Shown one piece after another: positions 9,210 through 17,986 of a DNA stretch of 64,000 bases. Under the pieces are notes generated by a model. It was given only the letters and a program-made list of their open reading frames with translations. It was not told the origin of the DNA and ran no database searches. The position numbers were made by a program, and so were the translations under genes. Every line of letters starts with the position of its first letter. The first letter of the stretch is position 1. The stretch spans positions 434,001 to 498,000 of the forward strand of contig NZ_CP109785.1 of assembly GCF_025913575.1 (NCBI RefSeq). Direction: 5' to 3'. This stretch comes from Halocatena marina (GTDB lineage: Archaea > Halobacteriota > Halobacteria > Halobacteriales > Haloarculaceae).

Positions 9210-9592
9210 ATGTACCTCGACACCGGCATGCTGTTGGCACTGCTGAAAGAGGATGACTGGTTGCAAACCGACGTTGAGAGCGCCACGTTCACGACCCAAA
9301 AACGTCGGTTATCACCGCTGTCGAAATTCAGTTGGTGCTGTTCGACTCGTGGTCTCGGTCCGAGTCGGCAACCGTCTATGATGCGATCGGAGCGTTCGAT
9401 ATCGACGTAATCCCTGTGACTGCCGAAGCATTCCAAGCCGGTGCCGAACTGCTCACCAACTATCCGGCTTTGAGCGTCTTCGATTCCATTCACGTTGGGC
9501 ACGCACGGGTGCTGGATGAGCCGCTCATCTCGACAGATACACTGTATCCAAAGATCGACGAAATCGAGAACATCGATCCACGAGAACTATGA
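9210..9592 (+). pseudogene. Frameshifted PIN-domain (VapC-like) toxin
   Basis: Reading from ATG 9210 gives MYLDTGMLLALLKEDDW, the first PIN strand with its Asp. The PIN pattern then continues in a different frame: TSVITAVEIQLVLFDSW, VIPVTAEAF, LLTNYPALSVFDSIHVGHA and ISTDTLYPKID, ending at 9592. A run of five A residues near 9297 is the break; one extra A would restore a 128-residue PIN ribonuclease. No antitoxin gene is evident upstream, only a 16-codon frame ending at the TAG just before 9210. It is either a true inactivated toxin or a homopolymer sequencing error. Confidence 0.7.
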
Positions 9593-9747
9593 GGTTCTTA
9601 CTCCGATAGACACGAATGCTCTCTCCCAGTCCACTGATCGAGTGACATCAACTTCGAAACGTCAAACAATGATTCGATCGAACTAATTTTATGATTTGTG
9701 TGTGAGTCGTCGGAGTGTTAGTTAGTAGGTCTCCGGTCAGACAATCG

Positions 9748-11454
9748 TCAATCTTCTCTGCTCAGAGAGATACTGCTGTCACTGTTCATGCCGCTCTCGT
9801 CCTCTCTCTGTTGGCGCATGCTTTGGCGGGTGAACTGCGGTCGTGCGCGGATTCCGCGCCGCTTTCGGAACGAGCGATAGAGCAACACGCCGATGACACA
9901 GGAGATGGCAGCGACGACGAGTGCCCCAAGAGCGTCATCAGCGATGTACAACAACACGGTCGAGAGCAATCCGACTGTAAGTCCCATCCCGAGGACGAGT
10001 CGTTTTGCGAGTCGGTCGAAAACACCGTCCGGGTCGTTGAGTTCTGCCTGTACCACGAGGCTGTCACGGTCGACGCGGTCGAGCGTTTGTTCGAGTTTGG
10101 GCGGAAGGCGGATCGACGAGCGGACGGCCTGATCGACTTCGTCCACTCGCTCTTCGACGAACTGGCGTGCGCTGGCCTGCAAGTAGCCCTGTTCACGGAG
10201 GAACTCTGTTGCGACAGCGATGAAATCGAAATTCGGATCGAGCGTCACGCACACACCCTCGACAACGGTCGCAACGCGGAGGACGAGTGCGAGGTTGGGC
10301 GGCAAGCGCAGCGGAAACTCGTAGATTGTGTCCTCAACTTGGCCGACGATCTGCTGGACACGGTACTGCTCGATATCCTCACCACGCGCGTCCGCGATGG
10401 CGAGTTCCATCACGTTGGCCATCACCTGCCGATCGGCTTCAGGGCTGAGGGTCCCCATCTCGATGAGCGCATCGAGGATGCCATCGATGTCTTGGTTTGC
10501 GATAGCGATGTAAAAATCGACGATCCGGTTCTGAACGAACGAGTCGACGCGGCCGCTCATTCCGAAGTCATAGAAAACGAGTGTCCCGTCGGGTTTAACG
10601 GCGAGATTCCCCGGATGTGGATCGGCGTGAAACACGCCATCGATAACGATCATCTGGAGGTACACCTCTTGCAGCGTTTTCGCAAGCTGGGTGCGATCGA
10701 CACCGAGCGCGTCGATATCATCGACCTCTGAGATTTTCGTTCCGCCCACGTACTCCATCGTGAGAATTCGACCAGTCGAACGCTCGTCTACGACACTCGG
10801 AATGAGTATGTCGGTGTCGTCGGTGAAGTTCTCTTGAATCTCCCGCAGCATGGTCGCTTCCCGGTGATAATCCATCTCTTGGCGAATGACCGTCGAGAAC
10901 TCGTCGGCGAGCGTCTCCAGAGAAAAGGCCTGTGCTTGGTCGACGAACGGCATTAAAAGCGGGAGTGAGAACTTGATCACACGAAGATCAGTTCGAACGA
11001 GAGACTCGATACCTGGCCGTCGAACCTTCACCGCCACAGTCTCATCATCGTACTCGGCTACGTACACCTGCCCGAGACTCGCACCACTAATACTCTCTGT
11101 GTCAAAGTTGTCGTACGCGTCTTCGAGGGGGCCGAGCTCTTCCTCGATGACGTCCTTTGCGTCGGGCCACGGGGCGGGGGGAACCCGGTCTTGTAACTGC
11201 GTCAACTCTCCGATGTACTCCGGTGGGAGGACATCAGGTCGTGTCGAGAGCAGTTGCCCGAGTTTGATGAACGTCGGACCGAGTGTGAGGAGCGAATCGA
11301 GGAGGGTTTGGGCGCGCTGTCGTCGTTGCTCGCTCGATACGTCCCGAGCCGTCCCGAACACGAGAAAGCGTCGGCGGTCACGAGCGAACGCGACGAGGAG
11401 TGGAAGAAACTGCCACGCGACGACGAAAAACCTCCGGTACGCGCGGAGAGTCAC
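9748..11454 (-). CDS. UbiB/AarF/ABC1 family atypical kinase
   Basis: The 568-residue protein carries all hallmarks of the UbiB family: the KxGQ motif FIKLGQ at residues 62-67, LPPEYIGELTQLQDRVPP, the Ala-rich loop SGASLGQVYVAEY in place of a Gly-rich loop, VAVKVRRPG (invariant Lys), HADPHPGNL and YDFGMSG (metal-binding Asp). The C-terminus has about two hydrophobic helices (LGMGLTVGLLSTVLLYIAD and a following one), as in membrane-anchored members. The family supports isoprenoid-quinone synthesis or lipid handling and has ATPase-like activity. The start is GTG, 12 bases after the hsp20 stop, so the two are probably co-transcribed. Confidence 0.93.
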   Translation of the reverse strand: MTLRAYRRFFVVAWQFLPLLVAFARDRRRFLVFGTARDVSSEQRRQRAQTLLDSLLTLGPTFIKLGQLLSTRPDVLPPEYIGELTQLQDRVPPAPWPDAKDVIEEELGPLEDAYDNFDTESISGASLGQVYVAEYDDETVAVKVRRPGIESLVRTDLRVIKFSLPLLMPFVDQAQAFSLETLADEFSTVIRQEMDYHREATMLREIQENFTDDTDILIPSVVDERSTGRILTMEYVGGTKISEVDDIDALGVDRTQLAKTLQEVYLQMIVIDGVFHADPHPGNLAVKPDGTLVFYDFGMSGRVDSFVQNRIVDFYIAIANQDIDGILDALIEMGTLSPEADRQVMANVMELAIADARGEDIEQYRVQQIVGQVEDTIYEFPLRLPPNLALVLRVATVVEGVCVTLDPNFDFIAVATEFLREQGYLQASARQFVEERVDEVDQAVRSSIRLPPKLEQTLDRVDRDSLVVQAELNDPDGVFDRLAKRLVLGMGLTVGLLSTVLLYIADDALGALVVAAISCVIGVLLYRSFRKRRGIRARPQFTRQSMRQQREDESGMNSDSSISLSRED

Positions 11455-11466
11455 CGACCCGCCACC

Positions 11467-11823
11467 TCATCCCTCCGTAACTGGAATCTGCTCGCCAGAC
11501 GCGGCCGTCGTCTTCGGCAAGTGGAGTTCGAGAACGCCCCGCTCCATGTTCGCTTCTGCATCTGTGTCAGTTGCATCAGGCGGGAGCGGGAGCTGGGCAT
11601 CGATGAAAAGCGAACGGTTTTCGCGGAGAAAGCGAAATGCCGGGGACAGCTCCTTTTCACGCTTGGCTTCAAGCCGGAGCCGACGGCCTTCCACCCACGC
11701 GTCAACTGTCTCCGGAGTTGCCCCCGGAAGATCGACAACGAAGAGGTACGCGTCGTCTGACTCCAGGACGTCAACGAAAACCGAGTCGGAAAGATCCTGA
11801 AGCGCATTGCGTAGGGCAGACAT
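11467..11823 (-). CDS. Hsp20/alpha-crystallin family small chaperone
   Basis: The 118-residue protein has the alpha-crystallin layout: an N-terminal helix (SALRNALQDLSD), the domain from DDAYLFVVDLPGATPE to GVLELHLPK, and a short tail with an IPV motif (I-x-I/V type) that docks into neighbouring subunits. Such proteins are ATP-independent holdases. An earlier start at 11919 would add a basic Cys-rich stretch atypical of the family, so I take ATG 11823. It is immediately upstream of the UbiB kinase gene with a 12-base gap. The domain looks somewhat divergent, since the A-x-x-x-n-G-v-L motif reads MERGVLELHLP. Confidence 0.88.
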   Translation of the reverse strand: MSALRNALQDLSDSVFVDVLESDDAYLFVVDLPGATPETVDAWVEGRRLRLEAKREKELSPAFRFLRENRSLFIDAQLPLPPDATDTDAEANMERGVLELHLPKTTAASGEQIPVTEG

Positions 11824-12005
11824 ACAGAAACCTACTCTCGCAAGGGCGAAAAACCCCCCGGAACACGATCGTTTTGAGCGAACTTTTTTGTGAACAAACA
11901 TCGGCGGACAAGCACACACGACAACAGGCGGTCGGATTTGACTAAATATCTCGATTCGGTCGCGTGATGTGACTGCAGAACACTTCGGTTGCGATCCATT
12001 CTATT

Positions 12006-12023
12006 TGACCTGACCTGACCTGA
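12006..12023 (+). repeat. Short tandem repeat TGACC x3
   Basis: Three perfect TGACC units and a further TGA lie in the interval between the divergent hsp20 and moeA genes. It is a possible slippage site; no function is evident. Confidence 0.5.
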
Positions 12024-12070
12024 TACCCTCTTCCCACGACGCTTTTGTCTCGGCAGGTCGATCATCGGGT

Positions 12071-13279
12071 ATGTCTGACGTGAGCCAAGGGTTCGGTTCG
12101 GTGACGCGGGTCGCGGACGCTCGTGATCGGCTGCTCGATGCCGCCGACCCACTCGACCGAATCGACCGAATTCCGCTCTCGAACGCGGTGGGTCGCGCGC
12201 TCGCCGAACCAATCCGAGCGAGCCGTGACGTACCCCAGCACCGGCGGGCAGCAATGGATGGCTGGGCTGTTCGCGCTGCAGACACATTCGAGGCAAGTGA
12301 GCGTTCACCGGCGATCCTCCGCGAAAGCAGTGACGTTGGAGCAGGCAAAGCGGTCCACGTCGACACCGGAAACGCGCTCCCGGACGGCGCTGATGCGGTC
12401 GTTATGATCGAACAGACGGAACGGTACGGAACGGATGTAGAAATTTTCGAAAGCGTTGCAGGCGGTGAGAACGTCACTCCAGTCGGGGAGGACATCAGCG
12501 AGGGACAGCACCTGTACGACGCCGGCCATCAGCTCCGTCCATCTGATCTCGGTCTCCTCAAATCGACCGGGATTACGACTGTTGCGGTGTACGAGCGTCC
12601 GACCGTCGGCGTGATCCCGACTGGTGAAGAACTGGTTCAGTCCGATCCCGAACCGGGAGAGACCATCGAGACGAACGGGATGACCGTCGCGCAGTACGCC
12701 AAGCGATGGGGGGCGGTTCCGACCTACCGCGAGGAAGTCCCAGACGATTTCGATGCGCTCCGGGTCGCCATCGAACGGGATCTCACGAAGGATATCGTCG
12801 TTACCACCGGTGGTTCCTCGGTCGGTGAGCGCGATCTCGTCCCGGACGTGGTTGCAGAGCTCGGTGAGGTCCTCGTCCACGGCGTTGCACTCAAGCCCGG
12901 TCATCCGGTCGCTTTCGGTGTCGTCCGCGATACACCGGTTGTCATGTTGCCGGGCTATCCGGTGGCTTGCATCATTAACGCTGTGCAGTTTCTTCGTCCA
13001 GTAATCAAACACACTGGGAACCTCTCAGACGAGCCGCACCCAACGAGTGAAGCACGACTCTCACGGAAGATCCGGAGCGAACCGGGCGTGAAGACGTACG
13101 TCCGGGTGACGCTCGATCGCTCGGAGGAACTTCCAGTCGCCACTCCGGTTCGCGAAAGTGGAGCGGGTGTGTTATCGAGCGTCGCGCTGGCCGACGGCTG
13201 GGTCGTCGTTCCGGAAGCGCGTGAGGGAATCCCGGAAGACGAACGTGTTTCGGTCGAGAACTGGGAGGCATACCCATGA
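12071..13279 (+). CDS. moeA: Molybdopterin molybdenumtransferase MoeA
   Basis: The 402-residue protein inserts molybdate (or tungstate) into adenylated molybdopterin, the last step of metal-cofactor synthesis. Motifs in order are RRAAMDGWAVRAADT, LPDGADAVVMIEQTE, VGVIPTGEEL, TTGGSSVGERD, HGVALKPGHPVAFG and MLPGYPVACI, with a C-terminal beta domain. Length is typical. The stop overlaps the start of the next moeA-like gene by 4 bases (ATGA), so the two are translated as a unit. Two MoeA paralogues in one operon could serve molybdenum and tungsten separately, or one could be regulatory; the sequence does not decide. Confidence 0.95.
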   Translation: MSDVSQGFGSVTRVADARDRLLDAADPLDRIDRIPLSNAVGRALAEPIRASRDVPQHRRAAMDGWAVRAADTFEASERSPAILRESSDVGAGKAVHVDTGNALPDGADAVVMIEQTERYGTDVEIFESVAGGENVTPVGEDISEGQHLYDAGHQLRPSDLGLLKSTGITTVAVYERPTVGVIPTGEELVQSDPEPGETIETNGMTVAQYAKRWGAVPTYREEVPDDFDALRVAIERDLTKDIVVTTGGSSVGERDLVPDVVAELGEVLVHGVALKPGHPVAFGVVRDTPVVMLPGYPVACIINAVQFLRPVIKHTGNLSDEPHPTSEARLSRKIRSEPGVKTYVRVTLDRSEELPVATPVRESGAGVLSSVALADGWVVVPEAREGIPEDERVSVENWEAYP

Positions 13280-15252
13280 GAAAGGAATTCCGTGATCTCG
13301 CCCCGCCCGAGACCGTCCACGAGACGATCGCGTCACTCGATCTCGCTGGTGAGACCGAACACGTTCCGCTCCGCGATGCCGGCGGCCGCGTTCTTGCAGC
13401 GCGACTCGATGCAGCACTCGATGTTCCGGGTTTCGACCGGGCGAGCGTCGATGGCTACGCGGTGCAGGCGCGGGATACGTTCGAAACCGACGAGAGCGAC
13501 CCAACACTGCTCCAGAAGGTTGGTACTGTCCACGCCGGAACAGAACCGGACGTCGAGATTGCTGCGGGCGAATGCGCCGCAATTTCGACAGGGGCCGTTC
13601 TTCCAGCGGGTGCAGACGCGGTCGTCATGGTCGAACGAACCACCGAAGAAAGCGAAAATGGACGGGTCGAAATTCGTACGAGCGTTGCGCCGGGCGATCG
13701 CGTGATGTTCGCTGGTGCGGATGTGGCGGCTGGTGAGCGCGCGCTCGGTCCCGGAACCCGTCTCACGCCGCGCGAGATCGGTCTCCTGTCGGCGCTCGGG
13801 ATTGACGAAGTGCCGGTCGTTGGCCGACCGCGCGTTGGCATCGTTTCCACTGGTGACGAACTCGTCCGGCCGGGAGAGCAATTGAACAGTGACGCCGGGC
13901 AGATCTACGATGTCAACAGCTACACGATCGCCTCGGGTGTCGAAGAGGCGGGCGGTAGCGTCGTATTCTATCCGCACACGGGTGATGACTACGACGAGAT
14001 GGAGCGTATCCTGCTCGAAGCAGCCAAAGAGTGTGACCTCGTACTTTCTTCGGGTTCGACGAGCGCAGGCGCGGTCGATGTCGTCTATCGCGTCATCGAA
14101 GACCGGGGCGAGCTCCTCGTTCACGGCGTCGCAGTCAAGCCCGGCAAACCGATGCTCGTTGGCGAGCTCGGTGGCGCGGCGTACGTCGGTCTTCCTGGCT
14201 ATCCCGTCTCTGCTCTCACTATCTTCAGGACGTTCGTCGCACCGGCAATCAGGCGCGCTGCTGGTCTCCCAGAACCGCAGACAGCAACGGTAACCGGACG
14301 GATGGCGACGCGAGAGCGTTATAGCGAGGGACGACTGCGCCTCGTGCCGGTCGGGCTGGTCGAAAGCGGTCCATCAGAAACGCTCCAGATCGATTCTAAC
14401 ACCGGAGATGAGAGTGAGACAGTCGAATTACAGGGCGAGACACTCGTATACCCCGTGGATAAGGGCAGTGGCGCAACGACGAGCCTCGTCGAAGCCGACG
14501 GCATCGTCGAGATGCATCCGGACACGCGGTCGCTCACGATGGGTAAGCGCATTGACGTTTCTCTGTTCTCACCGGACGTGCGTCCACCAACGCTGTTCGG
14601 CGTCGGAGAGGACGATCCTGCGCTTTCGCGCCTCCTCGATCACCTCGAACGGCCTCGCTATCTCAGCCTCGGCAGCCGAGAAGGACTTCGTCGCCTCCGC
14701 AACGGCGTTACTGATATCGCGGTCGTCGCATCGGGTGACCCGTCACAGTCCGCCTTGGAATCCAGATTTGAGACCGAATTCGAGACGGTTCCGCTCGGCA
14801 GCTGGGAGCGCGAATGGGGTCTCGCTGTTCAGGCCGGAAATCCTGATGGTATCGAGGGACTGTCTGATCTCATCGAGCGCGATCTCCGGTTTGTGAACCG
14901 ATCGTCACACTCCAGTCTTCGATCAACACTCACTGACGCGATCGCTGTGCTGGCTGCAGAACGCGATGAGACACGCCACGAGTGCATCGATGCGATCGAC
15001 GGATTCGAGATGGCAGTTCGAGCCCACGAGAGTCCGGTCCGAACGGTGCTCGCCGGAACGGCCGACGCAGGACTCGGCCTTCGTGTTACTGCGAATAAGC
15101 TCGATATGGACTTTGTCTCACTCGGGACCGAGCAGGTTCGCGTGCTTGCGAATCCGGATCGGACCGAAAAGGGCGACGTCGCCACGCTCCAGTCCACCGT
15201 CTCCGATGTAGAGGCTCTTTTCGACGAACTCCCCGGCTATCGACGGTCGTAG
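13276..15252 (+). CDS. moeA: MoeA fused to a substrate-binding-protein-like domain
   Basis: The 658-residue protein has a complete MoeA region in its first ~400 residues: FDRASVDGYAVQARDT, LPAGADAVVMVERT, VGIVSTGDELVRPGEQ, SSGSTSAGAVD, HGVAVKPGKPML and GLPGYPVSALT. The rest (about 430-650) resembles the periplasmic-binding-protein-like domain (PF12727 type) seen fused to archaeal MoeA and bacterial ModE-like regulators. It includes YLSLGSREGLRRLRNG, WGLAVQAGNPDGIEG and TADAGLGLRVTANKLDMDF. That domain is thought to sense molybdate or cofactor. The gene starts at ATG 13276 inside the upstream stop. Domain boundaries are approximate. Confidence 0.93.
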   Translation: MRKEFRDLAPPETVHETIASLDLAGETEHVPLRDAGGRVLAARLDAALDVPGFDRASVDGYAVQARDTFETDESDPTLLQKVGTVHAGTEPDVEIAAGECAAISTGAVLPAGADAVVMVERTTEESENGRVEIRTSVAPGDRVMFAGADVAAGERALGPGTRLTPREIGLLSALGIDEVPVVGRPRVGIVSTGDELVRPGEQLNSDAGQIYDVNSYTIASGVEEAGGSVVFYPHTGDDYDEMERILLEAAKECDLVLSSGSTSAGAVDVVYRVIEDRGELLVHGVAVKPGKPMLVGELGGAAYVGLPGYPVSALTIFRTFVAPAIRRAAGLPEPQTATVTGRMATRERYSEGRLRLVPVGLVESGPSETLQIDSNTGDESETVELQGETLVYPVDKGSGATTSLVEADGIVEMHPDTRSLTMGKRIDVSLFSPDVRPPTLFGVGEDDPALSRLLDHLERPRYLSLGSREGLRRLRNGVTDIAVVASGDPSQSALESRFETEFETVPLGSWEREWGLAVQAGNPDGIEGLSDLIERDLRFVNRSSHSSLRSTLTDAIAVLAAERDETRHECIDAIDGFEMAVRAHESPVRTVLAGTADAGLGLRVTANKLDMDFVSLGTEQVRVLANPDRTEKGDVATLQSTVSDVEALFDELPGYRRS

Positions 15253-15394
15253 GCTCAACATTTTGTGCCACAACCGAGTGTCACGATTCGGACGCTCGTG
15301 CCGCTGACTATAGATTTTGAGTGATAGCAGGGCGCCAAAGACTTCAAACGACTCCCTCACGTTATCTCAGTTGGGACGAGTTCCCGGTGTAAAC

Positions 15395-15613
15395 ATGAGC
15401 TGTGATCACAATCTCGATGCCGAGTACCTGTACCCATCCGACGCGGTCGTACTTGAGTTGTACGACGATTCCGAGGTCGATACTCTCGGTATCCGATTTG
15501 CCCTTCCGTGTCCGGACTGTGATGCAACGCTCGAACTCACTGCTACCGTCGATCACATTGGAGAGACCGAGCTCCAACCACCGATCGAAGAAGAGGATGA
15601 TATCTACGATTGA
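15395..15613 (+). CDS. Small CxxC protein, haloarchaeal type
   Basis: A 72-residue acidic protein begins MSCDHNLDAEYLYPSD and carries one central CPDCDATLELTATVDH segment, then an acidic tail ending DIYD. Cysteines at MSC and CPDC could form one zinc site, perhaps with the early His. A longer frame from TTG 15317 is possible, but the N-terminal extension is polar and unstructured, so I choose ATG 15395. No homologous function is recognised. It is a single-gene unit between moeA and a HAD gene on the other strand. Confidence 0.6.
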   Translation: MSCDHNLDAEYLYPSDAVVLELYDDSEVDTLGIRFALPCPDCDATLELTATVDHIGETELQPPIEEEDDIYD

Positions 15614-15688
15614 CACCGGGGACTACGAGTTGAAGACGAAACGACGGAGGGTTGGTCGTATGCGCGTGTGTCGGGATGTGGCTGTGGG

Positions 15689-16390
15689 TCAGTCTTTTGA
15701 AAGCGTACGGGTTGGTTGGGAAACGAGCTCGTCCAGCTGCGTTACCCGGTGATCGCCGAGAACACATACCCCCCGACGGTCGTGTCCGTGGCGCTCGATG
15801 TGGACGCTGTCCAACCCAGCGTTCCAGGCCGCACCAATGTCCTGTGGACTGTCCCCAACGAGAACACCCCGAGCGCCGTTCCCGTTCCCGTTCCCGTTCC
15901 CGTTCAGTTTTGTGTTGACTCCCATCGCTTGCATTGCTGTTTGTACCGGTTCTGGATCTGGTTTCCAGCCGCTCTCATCGGTGCAACAGAAGACGGTATC
16001 GAACCAATCTCGGATGTCGAGATGATCGAGGACCGGTTCAGTGAGGTACTGTTGACAGTGAGTGACCAACCCAACAGGGCCGTCTATATCTGAGAGGACG
16101 CGATCTGCGTCCTTATACAAAAAGGTCGCTGCTGCGCGCGATTCGGCATCCTCGACCTCGTGAAATGTCGACCAGAAGTTGGCGGGGTCGATACCCATCT
16201 GCGAGAAGAGATCGCCACGCTTGCCATCAAAACCGTACCAGAGCGCGGCCATCTCCCACTCCGAGAACTCGTGACCGATCCGATCTCCAACGATTGTCAG
16301 CACCTCCTTCGTATAGCTTTGCTCGACATCGACGAGTGTACCGTCGAGATCAAACACCCAGAAATCATAGGACGCGGATGACGAAGACAT
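15689..16390 (-). CDS. HAD superfamily hydrolase
   Basis: The 233-residue protein shows the haloacid dehalogenase catalytic motifs: DFWVFDLDGTLVD (nucleophile and acid/base Asp), VGLVTHC (motif II Thr), GWKPDPEPV (motif III Lys) and VLVGDSPQDIGAAWNAG (motif IV acidic pair). A helical cap lies between motifs I and II, as in subfamily IA phosphatases of the phosphoglycolate phosphatase type. The substrate is not predictable. Between motifs III and IV it has a NG dipeptide run encoded by a hexanucleotide repeat. I use ATG 16390, which places the Asp motif at the usual distance; a start at 16420 adds ten residues. Confidence 0.85.
   Translation of the reverse strand: MSSSSASYDFWVFDLDGTLVDVEQSYTKEVLTIVGDRIGHEFSEWEMAALWYGFDGKRGDLFSQMGIDPANFWSTFHEVEDAESRAAATFLYKDADRVLSDIDGPVGLVTHCQQYLTEPVLDHLDIRDWFDTVFCCTDESGWKPDPEPVQTAMQAMGVNTKLNGNGNGNGNGARGVLVGDSPQDIGAAWNAGLDSVHIERHGHDRRGVCVLGDHRVTQLDELVSQPTRTLSKD
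15877..15905 (+). repeat. Hexanucleotide repeat CGTTCC x4.8
   Basis: Nearly five perfect six-base units lie inside the HAD hydrolase gene and encode (Asn-Gly)n on the minus strand. Changes by whole units keep the reading frame, so length could vary between strains without inactivation. Confidence 0.85.
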
Positions 16391-16730
16391 TGGACGTTCT
16401 GTTACGCCGCGTATCATCATATGACTTCCGCTAACGGTAGCTGCGCCTGATCAACGGAACTGACTGTCCTTTACAGATCACTGTCCGAACAGAGATTTTC
16501 AGTCTGTTACTGACCAGTTAGTTGACGAAGGAACAGCTTACTGGCCAACTCCACTCAGAACGTGCAAAGCGAAAGATTACGCGCCGTAGACATCGACACC
16601 GTTGGACATGACAATCATTCCGAACGGTGTCTTGCGGAGATAACCTGCGCATACCCTCTGGTCTCCGATTCTCGCGAGAGTGAAGGTTATACGTGTGGGG
16701 TGATAACTCGAACCTGGAGAATGATTGGCA
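16391..16730. other. Intergenic interval between HAD gene and zinc-ribbon gene
   Basis: About 340 bases between divergently oriented genes. I find no credible open frame. It should hold the promoters for both flanking genes, but no TATA element stands out clearly. Confidence 0.4.
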
Positions 16731-16934
16731 ATGAAACTTCTCGACCACGTCCGAGGACGCAGTCATGCATCTCCCCCCGAACCATATCAGTGTCAATGCT
16801 GTGACCACCGATTTGCTTACCAACGGCAAGTATGCCCGTTCTGTGGGGGATACACAATCGAACGAACCGATTGGAACTCTCGGGTCAATCCCGATGAACA
16901 CGCACCCCTCGACGAGCAACAGCGTTGCCTGTAG
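16731..16934 (+). CDS. Small zinc-ribbon protein
   Basis: A 67-residue protein begins MKLLDHVRGRS and contains YQCQCCDHRFAY then CPFCGGYTIERTDW, two CxxC knuckles about 12 residues apart that would bind one zinc. Similar small haloarchaeal proteins with an MKLLDH-type start exist but have no assigned function. A TTG two codons earlier is an alternative start. It lies alone between a HAD gene on the other strand and the ABC transporter pair. Confidence 0.65.
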   Translation: MKLLDHVRGRSHASPPEPYQCQCCDHRFAYQRQVCPFCGGYTIERTDWNSRVNPDEHAPLDEQQRCL

Positions 16935-17186
16935 GGTGAAGAAAACTCTCTCCTCGAAACGGAAGCAGTGCCCTATACCAGCGTATGCACCGTATTCGAG
17001 ACAGGCTGGTGTCTACTACCACCAACCAGTACCGACAGCTACCACGTCACACTGAGAAACAGCCGTTTGTCTCGAATGGAATCGTCTGCTAGTCACGACT
17101 TTTTACAGCTCCACGACGCGTTTATGTGGTGAAACGGGCCACGGGACGAGACTGTTCCTGCTTTCGGGAAACGGAGCTCACACAAA

Positions 17187-17194
17187 GTATATAC
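17187..17194 (+). promoter_or_regulatory. TATA element for the ABC transporter operon
   Basis: GTATATAC sits 25-32 bases before the ATG at 17219, the spacing expected for an archaeal TATA box of a leaderless transcript. This supports 17219 rather than an upstream start at 17126. Confidence 0.5.
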
Positions 17195-17218
17195 TCCCAA
17201 TCGGTGAATTTTTCGCAA

Positions 17219-17986
17219 ATGTCTGGTACTCCCGCGATCGAAGCCACGAGGCTAGCGAAACACTACAGCGACACGGTCGCCGTTCAGGACCTCCACTTGT
17301 CGATTCCTCGGGGGACCGTGTATGGTTTTCTTGGTCCCAACGGGGCGGGGAAAACGAGCACGATTCGGATGCTGACGACGCTCACGAAACCCACGAGCGG
17401 CGAGGCAAAAATCGCAGGTCATTCGGTTGAAGACCGTCAGGCAGTGTCACCGCACATTGGCTATCTCCCCGAGGAGCCACCACTGTACGAAGAACTCACT
17501 GCCCGCGAACAGCTCTCCTACATGGCCGGGTTGCGTGATCTGCCCGAAGAAGCGACGACCGAACGCGTCGAAGCACTTCTTGATCGATTCGATCTCGCTG
17601 CCGATGCCGACAATCGGATTTCGACGTATTCGAAGGGAATGAAACAGAAAACCGGTATCATTCAGGCACTGATGCACGAGCCGACGGTGCTCTTTCTCGA
17701 CGAACCAACCAGTGGCCTCGATCCACGAGCGGCCCGAACCGTCCGCGAAACGATCGCTGGTCTCGCAGACGAAGACTCGACGGTGTTTCTCTCGACACAC
17801 ATCCTTCCTGTCGTCGAGGAGATTGCCGACAGGGTCGGCGTACTCCACGACGGTTCGCTGGTCGCCGAGGGAACGCCAGACTCACTCACAGACCGCATCG
17901 AGACCGGTTCCGAGAGCAGTTTGGAGGATGTCTTCCTGAACCTCACGACGGAAGCTGAATTTGCGGCTGCTGGTGCAAGTCGATGA
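17219..17986 (+). CDS. ABC transporter ATP-binding protein
   Basis: The 255-residue ATPase has Walker A GPNGAGKT (residues 39-46), the Q-loop near ISPHIGYLPEEPPLYEELT, a YSKGMKQK signature, Walker B VLFLDEPTSGLD and the H-loop in STHILPVVEE. The signature with KGM rather than SGGQ is common in the CcmA/NatA-type exporters. It overlaps the next gene by 4 bases (ATGA), so ATPase and permease are made together. The EEPPLYEELT Q-loop type is typical of ABC-2 exporters. Substrate unknown. Confidence 0.95.
   Translation: MSGTPAIEATRLAKHYSDTVAVQDLHLSIPRGTVYGFLGPNGAGKTSTIRMLTTLTKPTSGEAKIAGHSVEDRQAVSPHIGYLPEEPPLYEELTAREQLSYMAGLRDLPEEATTERVEALLDRFDLAADADNRISTYSKGMKQKTGIIQALMHEPTVLFLDEPTSGLDPRAARTVRETIAGLADEDSTVFLSTHILPVVEEIADRVGVLHDGSLVAEGTPDSLTDRIETGSESSLEDVFLNLTTEAEFAAAGASR

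Noticed and set aside
9715..10731. A 338-codon open frame antisense to the UbiB-family gene
   Set aside because: It mirrors the third-position G/C bias of a confidently recognised gene on the opposite strand and has no domain. Its composition is Arg/Asp/His-rich nonsense.
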